This document shows, in pieces, positions 8,691 through 17,067 of a stretch of DNA of 64,000 bases. The DNA is taken from positions 53,260-117,259 of the forward strand of contig NZ_KB903371.1 of NCBI RefSeq assembly GCF_000379665.1, in the 5' to 3' direction. Each line of letters starts with the position of its first letter. The first letter of the stretch is position 1. The notes under the pieces were generated by a model. That model did no database searches. It was not told the origin of the DNA and worked only from the letters and a program-made list of their open reading frames with translations. Source of the DNA: Butyricimonas synergistica DSM 23225. Its GTDB lineage: Bacteria > Bacteroidota > Bacteroidia > Bacteroidales > Marinifilaceae. The position numbers and the translations under genes are program-made.

Positions 8691-11348
8691 ATGAAAAATA
8701 ACATTCTATTGTATATCGTTTTGTGTGTATTTTGTTTGTCTAGTATTTCGATGTATGCTGCGACAGACAAGAAAAAAAAGAAGAATGTCAAGACAGAACA
8801 AACGGAAGAGCAGAAACAGCCTGTAAAGAAAATAAGTAAATACGCCAAATTATTCAAGGGTAAATCCCACGAAATAGCTAAAAGTGCTTTTCTGACACTG
8901 CACAAAGTCGATGGGAAAATTTACTTGGAAATGCCGTTGGCTACCATGGGGCGGGAAATGTTGATTGCGGCAACGACAACTGAAACCAGTGATAATCTTG
9001 TGGCAACGAACGGTTACAAGTGCAATGACCCGATACATACCTATTTTACCTTGAAAGACAGTACCGTGCAAATGCACCAGATTAATGCGCAAATAAATTA
9101 TAATTCAACAGACAAGCGAATAGCACGAGTGGTGGAACAAAATTATCTCAATCCGGTGATTGAAGGATTCAAGGTTTTAGCTTACAGTGAGGATAGTACT
9201 GCTGTTGTGTTTGATATGACTTCTATGTTTACCGGGGGAAATGCAAAAGTATCTCCCGTTTCAAGAGGATCATTCCCATTGATAATCAAGGCATCTGTAA
9301 ACAAATCATTATCTTCCGTGGAAACAATCAAAGCTTTTGAAGATAATGTTTCTGTAAAATCGTCATTATCCTATAAAGTATCCGCGAAATATCTGAAAAA
9401 CTCTCTATTTGAGGATAAACCATTGACAATTAAGGCAACTTGGAGCATCTTGTTATTACCGGAAGAACGTATGCATCCCCGGGTGTCAGATTCCCGCTTG
9501 GGAGTATTCTTGACGATGAAACAGCAATTGCCGACCGACAAGGATGGTTTCAAAAATTACTCTTTAGCAAATCGTTGGCGGTTAGAACCCAAGGATATGG
9601 AAGCTTACAAACGTGGAGAGTTGGTAGAGCCGGTAAAACCGATTGTATTCTACTTGGATAATTTATTCCCGGAAACTTGGCAGGTTGCTATCCGCAAAGG
9701 TATATTGCGCTGGAATAAAGCTTACGAGAAAATCGGATTTAAAAATGCCGTGCAAGTATTGGATTTTCCGACAAATGACCCGAATTTTGACCCGGACAAC
9801 TTGAAATATTCTTGTATCCGCTACGTGCCTTCCATGACACAAAATGCGATGGGACCGTCTTGGGTAGACCCTGTCACGGGAGAAATTTTAAACGCATCAA
9901 TTCTAATATATAGTGATGTCGCTAAGATGTTACAAATATGGAATTTTGTTCAAACCTCTCAGCTAGATGCTTCCGTGCGGAGTAAGGAGATGCCGATTGA
10001 CGTGTTCCAAGATGCATTGGCATACGTGACTGCCCACGAGATGGGACACTGCTTGGGCTTGATGCATAATATGGGTGCTTCTAGTGCTTTTCCCGTGGAT
10101 TCTTTGCGATCTGTAACGTTTACTCAAAAATACGGGACAACCCCGTCTATTATGGATTATGCGCGGTTCAATTACGTGGCTCAGCCTCAGGATAAAGGAG
10201 TCAAATTGACACCCCCGGAATTAGGCGTTTATGATGAATACGCGATCAAATGGCTATATACACCAATTCCCGATGCCGCTTCCCTGGAAGAAGAGAATAG
10301 AATACTGGAGTCTTGGATTGACGAAAAGGTCGGTGATCCTCTTTATCGTTATGGTAAACAACAAGTGGCAAGCCGTTATGATCCGAGGGCATTGGAAGAG
10401 GACTTGGGCGACAATCCGATGAAAGCAGGCGATTACGGGATCAAAAACTTAAAGTACATCCTTTCTCATTTAAACGAGTGGATTCAAAATGATCCTGATG
10501 CGGAATTTCGTCAACAAGTGTACGATCAGATTGTGACTCAATATGCTCGTTATATTCAGAATGTGGTATATTGCATCGGGGGTATTTATTTGAACGAAAC
10601 GAAGGAAGGTACTCTGGAAAAAAGATTCCAACCTGTGCCGAAAGAACGCCAGAAAGCAGCCATGCAGTGGGTGATGAAACAGTTGAGAGATATGGATTGG
10701 TTGGATAACGAGAAAGTATGTTCTAAATTCAAACTGCAAATGAAGCAATCTGCTGTTCTAAAACAAGCAATTGCTTCGATAATGACAAAGCTTTATAATA
10801 ATGTCACACTTTCGGCTTATTTAGCCGGGAAAAACTCTTATTCTCTGCACGAATTTTTTGACGATTATTTTAAGGGGACATGGGATGCGGCTATTAATAG
10901 CCGTCGGCTCACGATGAGTGATAAATTACTGCAAAAGGAAATGTTAGGTATTATGTCAAAATCCATCGCTTTCATTGGCGGGCAAAAACTGGAAACGGGT
11001 TTTACTTCTTCTCTCGCTTACCTCCCCTCGATTGATGAGATTTGTTGGTATGGATTGGATGAAACCGGTATTGTACCCCAGTACGCGGATGTTTTGAAGC
11101 AGCAGGAAAAAGAATCGGGATTAAATTATGGGGTTGAGGTTATGATGGAAGAGGTTTGCCTTGGTTATGGTTACGGATGGCAAAACACAATTCGTACTCA
11201 AGTAATTGATGAGTCTTCCACTTATTACTACGATATGGCAAGGAAGATTAAGTCATTGTTGGAGAAGAAAATTCCTTCTGTCCATGCCACGGACAGACAA
11301 CATTATCAAGCGATGTTATTTGCCGTAAAACAAATATTGGCTGAATAA
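8691..11348 (+). CDS. Zinc-dependent metallopeptidase of the DUF5117/DUF4953 family (paralog 3)
   Basis: The third tandem paralog, 885 residues from the ATG at 8691 (a TTG two codons earlier is less likely). It has a signal peptide, a Lys-rich linker, and a full HEMGHCLGLMH zinc motif beginning at residue 449, followed by SIMDYARFNYVAQ as in paralog 1. It is closer to paralog 1 than paralog 2 is. The three genes probably arose by tandem duplication, and retention of all three suggests distinct peptide specificities. The imperfect hairpin at about 11361-11392 (GATC-T-CCTTC with GAAGG-T-GATC) may end the transcript where it meets the convergent gene. Confidence 0.9.
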   Translation: MKNNILLYIVLCVFCLSSISMYAATDKKKKKNVKTEQTEEQKQPVKKISKYAKLFKGKSHEIAKSAFLTLHKVDGKIYLEMPLATMGREMLIAATTTETSDNLVATNGYKCNDPIHTYFTLKDSTVQMHQINAQINYNSTDKRIARVVEQNYLNPVIEGFKVLAYSEDSTAVVFDMTSMFTGGNAKVSPVSRGSFPLIIKASVNKSLSSVETIKAFEDNVSVKSSLSYKVSAKYLKNSLFEDKPLTIKATWSILLLPEERMHPRVSDSRLGVFLTMKQQLPTDKDGFKNYSLANRWRLEPKDMEAYKRGELVEPVKPIVFYLDNLFPETWQVAIRKGILRWNKAYEKIGFKNAVQVLDFPTNDPNFDPDNLKYSCIRYVPSMTQNAMGPSWVDPVTGEILNASILIYSDVAKMLQIWNFVQTSQLDASVRSKEMPIDVFQDALAYVTAHEMGHCLGLMHNMGASSAFPVDSLRSVTFTQKYGTTPSIMDYARFNYVAQPQDKGVKLTPPELGVYDEYAIKWLYTPIPDAASLEEENRILESWIDEKVGDPLYRYGKQQVASRYDPRALEEDLGDNPMKAGDYGIKNLKYILSHLNEWIQNDPDAEFRQQVYDQIVTQYARYIQNVVYCIGGIYLNETKEGTLEKRFQPVPKERQKAAMQWVMKQLRDMDWLDNEKVCSKFKLQMKQSAVLKQAIASIMTKLYNNVTLSAYLAGKNSYSLHEFFDDYFKGTWDAAINSRRLTMSDKLLQKEMLGIMSKSIAFIGGQKLETGFTSSLAYLPSIDEICWYGLDETGIVPQYADVLKQQEKESGLNYGVEVMMEEVCLGYGYGWQNTIRTQVIDESSTYYYDMARKIKSLLEKKIPSVHATDRQHYQAMLFAVKQILAE

Positions 11349-11432
11349 TTATTCATATGCGATCTCCTTCACCATAAACAGAGAAGGTGATCGTCCCCAA
11401 TATATCAGGGTGAATGAAATAATTGTGTGCTT

Positions 11433-12446
11433 TTATTTGAATTTCAGTTTGCTCAAGACAGGATAGTGGTCTGAATACTTGATGGTATCCCGTGTGTAGG
11501 ATACCGTGTAGAATGAAGGCGTATGCAGGATGTGGTCGATGCGGAACGAGGGGAATTCCCCGATGTAGGTGTTCCCTAGACCACGTCCTTTTTCTGTGAA
11601 ACTATCTGTCATGCCTGTGGATAACGTGTGGTAGGCATAGGAGAGGGGGGTGTCGTTGAAGTCGCCGCATATAATCACAGGATAAGGCGATTGTTGCACG
11701 TGGGACTTGACTTTTATGGCTTGGTTGGCTCGGTTGCGATTGGCATGCACCAGGCGGGAGGATATTTTTTTTACTCCTTGCGTGGCATTCTCCGTGTTGC
11801 CGCTGGTTAGATTCTTGTAAATTTCCTTCTCGTTGTTCCCCAAACGGTAAGATTCCAGATGAAGGGCATATACCCGAATGGTATCTCCTTTTACGTCGAT
11901 GTCGGCATAGATGCCGGCGGCGGCGTTACCGGGTTCAAATTCAATCTTTCCCTTTTTAACGATCGGGTAGCGGGAAATCAATGCAACATCCTTGTTGCGA
12001 TAACGATATTTATATCCCGGGAATTTCTGGAATGAAGCGTCCCGGGCTGGAAATTCCTGTATACACACGATGTCTGCATCGCTATTGTTAATGTAGTCCA
12101 TGATCTTCTTGGGGGTGTCTTTCTCTTGCATCCAGTTGTTGGCGTTCATCTGACAAATATTGTAGGTCAAGATGGAAAGATCGTGGGGAGTATCCGTGGT
12201 CGTCTTGGGATTCAAGGCGTAATAAGTGGTGATGAACGGGTAGCCGGAGGCAATGGCTAAAAAAGAGAAGATGGCAATCTTTTTCCAACGGATGAGCCAA
12301 TATAGGAACAATATAATATTTGCGATCAATAGATAGTGGTAGGCAAGCCCGAGGAGAGAGGACGGGTAGAACACGTTCGGATTCACGTACGGGGAAGTAT
12401 AGCTTCCCAGCAAGCCGATCATTGCCGCTATCGTGATGATCCTCAT
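11433..12446 (-). CDS. Endonuclease/exonuclease/phosphatase (EEP) family protein, membrane anchored
   Basis: The N-terminal about 90 residues contain hydrophobic segments suggesting two or three membrane helices. The rest is an EEP fold: an early TYNICQMN motif, CIQEFPA (metal-binding Glu), a central YALHLES, then ICGDFNDTPLSYAY and a terminal RIDHIL and SDHYPV. These are the metal and catalytic residues of the DNase I/sphingomyelinase/inositol phosphatase superfamily. The substrate is unknown; Bacteroidota members are annotated as EEP-family hydrolases. I chose the ATG at 12446; an in-frame TTG at 12470 would add eight residues, and both lack a clear Shine-Dalgarno. Confidence 0.88.
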   Translation of the reverse strand: MRIITIAAMIGLLGSYTSPYVNPNVFYPSSLLGLAYHYLLIANIILFLYWLIRWKKIAIFSFLAIASGYPFITTYYALNPKTTTDTPHDLSILTYNICQMNANNWMQEKDTPKKIMDYINNSDADIVCIQEFPARDASFQKFPGYKYRYRNKDVALISRYPIVKKGKIEFEPGNAAAGIYADIDVKGDTIRVYALHLESYRLGNNEKEIYKNLTSGNTENATQGVKKISSRLVHANRNRANQAIKVKSHVQQSPYPVIICGDFNDTPLSYAYHTLSTGMTDSFTEKGRGLGNTYIGEFPSFRIDHILHTPSFYTVSYTRDTIKYSDHYPVLSKLKFK

Positions 12447-12530
12447 AACCGTGTTGAATAGAAGAACCAATTAATTTTAGATTTTAGATTCCGACCGCAC
12501 AAGGCTGTCGCTTATTCTGTGATTTCTGAT

Positions 12531-12564
12531 TCATTTTCAATTTTCAATTCTCAATTTTCAATTG
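12531..12564. repeat. AT-rich 34-bp repeat, inverted mate of 15737-15770
   Basis: This run of overlapping TTTTCAATT-type words matches the reverse complement of 15737-15770 at 32 of 34 positions. The two copies bracket the rhomboid-rhomboid-ricT block. It extends a few bases into the 3' end of the rhomboid gene. Confidence 0.6.
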
Positions 12565-13481
12565 TTTGATTTGAACAGAATCTCTTTTTCCTCTTTTGTC
12601 AAACTCTCGTAGCCGTGTTTAGAGATTTTGTCCAATATATCGTTGATACGATTGTCTTTTTGTTTCTTGTACTCGTTGTATTCCGTGTCGTTCATGTCGG
12701 ATACTTTCTTTTTGTATTTGACGTGCATCTTTTTTTTCGGTTTACCGAAGAGTTTGTCTAGTTTGCCGAGGAATGCCATAAAGCCTCCCGTGAGGTCTAG
12801 ATTGCGACGAATGGACAATGTGAACAGGTAGCCGAACACGGCTCCACCCAAATGGGCGATATGTCCTCCGGCATTTCCCGAGGGGATGCTGATAACGTCG
12901 ATCACGGCGGTGAAAATAGCTAGATGAATCAATTTCACGGGACCGATCAGAAAGACGTATATTTTGTGATTCGGGAGATAGGTACAAACAGCAAACACTA
13001 TAGCCATCACGGAAGCGGATGCCCCGATCGCCCACGAGTAATATCGCTCAAGCTCGAACGCCGGGAATATAGCGTAGGCGGCAATGTACATGACAGCGCC
13101 GCTAATTCCCCCCAGAAGATATACTCCCGTGAGTTTCGGACCGGAGAAGTAACTCAAGAAGATCGACCCGAACCAATATAGCCATAGCATATTGAACAGC
13201 AAGTGGATAAATCCGAACTGGGTGAACATATACGTGATGATTGTCCACGGGGTATGGAGAAGATTTTCCGGTAAGGCTGCCACTCCCAGGTAAGGCAGGA
13301 GCAGGCTGTCGATATTCTTCTCGCCCATCAAGGTTAACACGACGGCAATCAATTTTATAACGATAAAAATACCGATATTGATGTAGATGAGCCGAGTGAG
13401 TGCAGACCCCTGTTTGAACGAGCTTTTTATCCCGCCCCAGATTCCATTTGAAAAGTTCGATCCATACGGGTTGCTATACAT
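12558..13481 (-). CDS. Rhomboid family intramembrane serine protease
   Basis: A 307-residue polytopic membrane protein with about six hydrophobic segments. The catalytic serine sits in the GASA motif (Ser155) and the partner histidine in GGHIAHLGG (His210); the N-terminal part also has the FIHLLFNMLWLYWFG helix typical of rhomboids (HxxxN). A roughly 70-residue Lys-rich cytoplasmic tail follows the last helix. It lies 8 bases downstream of a second rhomboid gene, so they are probably cotranscribed. Rhomboids cleave membrane-protein substrates within the bilayer; no substrate is indicated. The 13481 start gives a short cytoplasmic N-terminus before the first helix. Confidence 0.93.
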   Translation of the reverse strand: MYSNPYGSNFSNGIWGGIKSSFKQGSALTRLIYINIGIFIVIKLIAVVLTLMGEKNIDSLLLPYLGVAALPENLLHTPWTIITYMFTQFGFIHLLFNMLWLYWFGSIFLSYFSGPKLTGVYLLGGISGAVMYIAAYAIFPAFELERYYSWAIGASASVMAIVFAVCTYLPNHKIYVFLIGPVKLIHLAIFTAVIDVISIPSGNAGGHIAHLGGAVFGYLFTLSIRRNLDLTGGFMAFLGKLDKLFGKPKKKMHVKYKKKVSDMNDTEYNEYKKQKDNRINDILDKISKHGYESLTKEEKEILFKSNN

Positions 13482-13489
13482 ATCTCTTT

Positions 13490-14314
13490 CTAATAAAATC
13501 GTTTACTACTTTTTCGCCAGTAAAGAATCAGGAAGAAACCGAAAAGCATACCGCCGAGATGTGCAAAGTGAGCCACGTTGTCGCCTACCGAATTCTGGAG
13601 TCCGAAGAACAACTCGGCTGCACCGTAAAGGAGTACAAAATACTTTGCCTTTATCGGGATCGGGATGAACATCAAGAACAATTCCGTGTTCGGGAACAAC
13701 ATACCGAATGCCAACAAGATACCGAATACGGCACCGGAGGCGCCGATTGTCGGGATGTTGGTATATGCTTGAATGATACCTTGCATATAATATTCTGCCT
13801 GCCCCACGAGTTGCGCATTGCCGGGAGCCTGATTCCAAGTATCGACGAATTGCATCAATTGGGAGATCAGCCTGGGATTGCTTACATGGGAACGAACGAA
13901 TTCGGCAAATATACCGGGATCCGGGGTGCTTTGAAAAGCGTAAAATTGTTCCTGCATATTATGCAAGCCGTACCAGCTCACGAGTGAGTGGAGCACTGCC
14001 GCTCCCAGTCCGGTCACGAAATAATAGATTATAAAGCGTTTCGTTCCCCACACCGATTCGAGAATTCTACCGAACATGAACACGGCAAACATATTGAAGA
14101 ACATATGGGTAAGTCCTTCTTGCGTGAACATATGCGTGATGTACTGGTAGATATGAAAATATTGGGATTGAGGTAAATGCAGACCGAGTATGTTGACCAG
14201 GTCTATGCCTGACCTCTGTCCCATGATGTTAATCACCAGAAATATGATGACATTAATTATAATGATAACCTTTACCGCGGGGGTAATACCTGCGAATGGT
14301 CTATAATTATTCAT
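13490..14314 (-). CDS. Rhomboid family intramembrane serine protease
   Basis: The 274-residue product has six predicted membrane helices. Catalytic Ser193 lies in GASG and His252 in HFAHLGG; HMFFNMFAVFMFG carries the HxxxN oxyanion helix. It has an unusually long loop of about 75 residues (roughly 112-188) before the serine helix. The start overlaps the end of the upstream ricT-like gene by 4 bases, and the other rhomboid follows after 8 bases, indicating an operon. The pair is not a simple recent duplication: loop lengths and tails differ. Confidence 0.93.
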   Translation of the reverse strand: MNNYRPFAGITPAVKVIIIINVIIFLVINIMGQRSGIDLVNILGLHLPQSQYFHIYQYITHMFTQEGLTHMFFNMFAVFMFGRILESVWGTKRFIIYYFVTGLGAAVLHSLVSWYGLHNMQEQFYAFQSTPDPGIFAEFVRSHVSNPRLISQLMQFVDTWNQAPGNAQLVGQAEYYMQGIIQAYTNIPTIGASGAVFGILLAFGMLFPNTELFLMFIPIPIKAKYFVLLYGAAELFFGLQNSVGDNVAHFAHLGGMLFGFFLILYWRKSSKRFY

Positions 14315-15729
14315 TGTTCAGCGGGTTTATTGTTTTCTTTATTTTCCGGTTTATTATTGTTGTTTCTGTTTTCCGGTTTGTTATTCGGGTTATTCCCTTG
14401 CCGGCGAGGATTCCGATTCCCATTCTCTTGCCTGTTATTGTTAGGACGGTTCCCTTGACGGTTATCCGGTCTGTTACCGGGTTTATTTTCCGGTTTATTG
14501 GCAGGCTTGTTTATGGTTTTCTCCCCCAGAGCGTTTACGTTTTTCTCCCTCGGTTTGTTTTCCCCGCCGTTATTTTCCCGTTGAGGTCTTCGGTTCCGGT
14601 TGCGGTTGCGACGTCTGCCACCTTGTTCTTTTTTCTCGTCAAAGCGGTTCAGGCTCTCTTCGCCAACACCGTCCGTGTATTTGATGCTTGCGGTTTCTTC
14701 CTTGTTCGCCTCAAGTGCTTTTGCCGGGATGGTGCCCTTCTTGTTCATGGCGATGATTTCTTTCACTCGTTCCACGGGTAATTTGATTAGAGCCCCGCGT
14801 CCTTCTTTATCGAACGAGTAGGACATATTCCGTCCGAAAATGTCTGTCTTTTGGTGGTAGAGCATACCCTCACCCGTGTTTAGCCATACGTTGGATGACG
14901 GGAAATCCTTTTGTTCGTCGATATAGGCATCTACCTCATAGTTAAGGCAGCATTTCAACTTACCACACTGACCTGCCAGTTTCTGCGGGTTTAATGAAAT
15001 ATCCTGGTATCTTGCGGCGGAAGTCGATACGGAGATAAAATTCGTGATAAAGGTGGAGCAGCACAGTTTGCGACCACACGACCCGATTCCCCCGATACGT
15101 CCGGCTTCCTGACGGGCTCCGATCTGTTTCATCTCGATGCGTATATGGAATGTCTCTGCCAGAATCTTGATTAATTTACGGAAATCCACCCGGTCGCTGG
15201 CGATATAATAAAATATAGCTTTAGTTTTATCTCCCTGGTACTCCACGTCGCCGATTTTCATGTCAAGCCCAAGGTCGGCGGCAATGATGCGTGACCGGAT
15301 CATGGTATCGTGTTCCAGCGCTATTGCCTGCTGCCATTTCTCAATGTCGTGCGGTTTAGCTTTCCGGTATACCTTTTTCAGTGGATTGCGTTCGAGATCA
15401 ACTCTTTTGAGCAACATCTGTTCTTTCACGAGTTCTCCTGTGAGGGATACGATCCCAATATCGTGCCCGAGTGCCGCCTCGACAGCCACGATGTCCCCGA
15501 CGTTCAAACTCAAGTTACTGTTATTGATAAAGAATCCCTTCCGCGTATTTTTGAATCGTACTTCCACGATGTTTGATGAGGTACAACTTTCCGGAGTGTC
15601 CTGCATCCAGTCGTAAACGGTAAGTTTTCCTGCCAACAAGCGATGGTCTATCACCGGAACTACCGGGGGACGTTGTTTTATATCTTTATTTTCCGTGTTT
15701 TCTTGTTTATCTTCTGTTATTTCGCTCAT
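14311..15729 (-). CDS. ricT: PSP1-domain protein, RicT/YaaT-like, with Asn/Pro-rich tail
   Basis: The PSP1 core spans about residues 50-300. It carries the cysteine-rich signature SCGRKLCCSTF (Cys218, 223, 224) and CGKLKCC (Cys255, 260, 261), seen in RicT/YaaT proteins that bind iron-sulfur clusters with RicA/RicF in Bacillus. In Bacteroidota the partner proteins and role are not established. The C-terminal about 120 residues are low complexity, rich in Asn, Arg, Pro and Lys, and probably disordered and nucleic-acid binding. The gene overlaps the downstream rhomboid start by 4 bases. The family assignment is strong; the gene symbol is by homology only. Confidence 0.85.
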   Translation of the reverse strand: MSEITEDKQENTENKDIKQRPPVVPVIDHRLLAGKLTVYDWMQDTPESCTSSNIVEVRFKNTRKGFFINNSNLSLNVGDIVAVEAALGHDIGIVSLTGELVKEQMLLKRVDLERNPLKKVYRKAKPHDIEKWQQAIALEHDTMIRSRIIAADLGLDMKIGDVEYQGDKTKAIFYYIASDRVDFRKLIKILAETFHIRIEMKQIGARQEAGRIGGIGSCGRKLCCSTFITNFISVSTSAARYQDISLNPQKLAGQCGKLKCCLNYEVDAYIDEQKDFPSSNVWLNTGEGMLYHQKTDIFGRNMSYSFDKEGRGALIKLPVERVKEIIAMNKKGTIPAKALEANKEETASIKYTDGVGEESLNRFDEKKEQGGRRRNRNRNRRPQRENNGGENKPREKNVNALGEKTINKPANKPENKPGNRPDNRQGNRPNNNRQENGNRNPRRQGNNPNNKPENRNNNNKPENKENNKPAEQ

Positions 15730-15736
15730 AGTGTAT

Positions 15737-15770
15737 CAATTGAAAATTGAAAATTGAAAGTTGAAAATGA
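15737..15770. repeat. AT-rich 34-bp repeat, inverted mate of 12531-12564
   Basis: Located just upstream of the ricT-like start; reverse complement of the copy at 12531-12564 with two mismatches. Composed of overlapping TTGAAAATT-type words. Confidence 0.6.
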
Positions 15771-15854
15771 GAGGACTTCTGTCTCTTGGGCAAATATTTC
15801 CGTTTTTCAATGCTTCAATTTTTAGTTTTTATCTTTTATCTTTTTGTTCTCTTG

Positions 15855-16982
15855 TCACGGTCTGATATTTTGCATCACCTTGATGCAAAGATCCGTGAAG
15901 ATGATCTTGCCATTCCCGTTTCGAATGATGTCGCTATATGCCCGCTCGAATTCTTCGAAAAGGGGAATGATATTGCCTTCATGAACAAAGGGAGAGAACT
16001 TCGTGGAGAACGTTTTCTCTCTTTCTGTCATGTATACTATTTTTTCTATGCCAAAGTTCCTGACAAAATTCTCCCGTAGCATCCGGATACAATGCAATAG
16101 GAAGCTTTTTTGTTTCTCTCTCCCGAGGGAAGCCAATTCGTTGACAAATTCGTTGACCGGTAACATTTTTCGTTCCCAGCACAAGCGCATCATTTGCATG
16201 AATTTTTCTTGATTATAGACCGACTCGTCGGTCTCGTTCAGCATACGAAGGGCTTTCAGCCAACTACCGGATGCCACGTGTGCTACTTCCTCGGCGGATT
16301 CCCGAACCAGTCGTTTTTGTTGCATCAGTTGTTCCGTGATGTCCTTTTGTGTCAAGGGCGGAATATTGATGCGTTGCGTGCGGGAAAGAATGGTGTTGAT
16401 GATCTCTTCCGCGTGTTCTGCTACCAGAAGAAAGAGTGTGTTCGGGTACGGTTCTTCCAGTATCTTGAGTAGTTTGTTGGAGCATTCTGTTTTCATTTTT
16501 TCGGGCAACCAGATAATCATCACCTTGTATTCCGATTCAAATGATTTTAAATTCAGCTTCCGGAGAATATTGCCGCTTTCCTCCGTGTATATCAGGGCTT
16601 GAGCGTTCTCGTCCGCTCCCATGGCACCGAGCCATTCTTCCAGGTCGATGTACGGGTTCTCGAGTAAGAGGTTACGCCATTCGTTGATATACTCGTCGCT
16701 GATCGGTGTTTTCATCTTGGCTGATTTTACCACGGGAAACACGAAGTGTAAATCCGGATGGATCAATTTCTGCATTTTCCTGCACTCGGGGCATACACCG
16801 CAGGCGTCCTCGTGCTTGTCACCCGTGCAAAACAAGTATTGCGTGAAAGCAAGGGCAAGCGTCAACGACCCCGCTCCCGTGTCGCCAGCAAAGAGTTGCG
16901 CATGGCTGATTCTTCCCGATTGCAGGGAAGACACCAGCCGTTGCTTTATCTCTTCATGTCCTATGACGTCTTTAAAAAACAC
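15855..16982 (-). CDS. holB: DNA polymerase III delta' subunit (clamp-loader)
   Basis: The 375-residue protein begins with the clamp-loader motif FKDVIGHEEIKQRL. Its P-loop position reads AGDTGAGSLT, with the Walker lysine missing, as expected for delta', which does not hydrolyse ATP. A zinc-finger cluster (FCTG then CGVCPEC) follows at about residues 50-70. An SRT-type motif (LSRTQRI) lies near residue 190. The protein sits in the gamma/delta/delta' ring that loads the sliding clamp during replication. An AT-rich repeat region separates it from aspS upstream. Confidence 0.9.
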   Translation of the reverse strand: MFFKDVIGHEEIKQRLVSSLQSGRISHAQLFAGDTGAGSLTLALAFTQYLFCTGDKHEDACGVCPECRKMQKLIHPDLHFVFPVVKSAKMKTPISDEYINEWRNLLLENPYIDLEEWLGAMGADENAQALIYTEESGNILRKLNLKSFESEYKVMIIWLPEKMKTECSNKLLKILEEPYPNTLFLLVAEHAEEIINTILSRTQRINIPPLTQKDITEQLMQQKRLVRESAEEVAHVASGSWLKALRMLNETDESVYNQEKFMQMMRLCWERKMLPVNEFVNELASLGREKQKSFLLHCIRMLRENFVRNFGIEKIVYMTEREKTFSTKFSPFVHEGNIIPLFEEFERAYSDIIRNGNGKIIFTDLCIKVMQNIRP

Positions 16983-16989
16983 CTTGTCA

Positions 16990-17015
16990 ATTTTAGATTT
17001 AATGATTTTGTGATT
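16990..17015. repeat. AT-rich 26-bp dispersed repeat (copy of 19563-19588, inverted)
   Basis: Its reverse complement matches 19563-19588 at 24 of 26 positions. It lies between aspS and the delta' gene, next to a 12-bp inverted repeat. Confidence 0.55.
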
Positions 17016-17050
17016 TAGTGATTTCGGATTCAGTGATTAATCACTAAATC
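17012..17050 (-). terminator. Inverted repeat downstream of aspS
   Basis: Perfect 12-bp arms GATTTAGTGATT (17012-17023) and AATCACTAAATC (17039-17050) with a 15-base spacer, starting 18 bases past the aspS stop on the minus strand. It could act as a terminator or be part of the dispersed AT-rich repeat family. Confidence 0.4.
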
Positions 17051-17067
17051 TGCAATCGCGGAATCAC

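Noticed and set aside
14296..14781. Plus-strand hydrophobic ORF of 161 residues over the RicT tail
   Set aside because: The Val/Phe/Ile run is the antisense of the Asn/Lys/Arg/Pro-rich low-complexity tail.
15855..16982. Defective Walker A motif in delta' taken as a pseudogene sign
   Set aside because: Bacterial delta' subunits normally lack ATPase activity, so this is expected.
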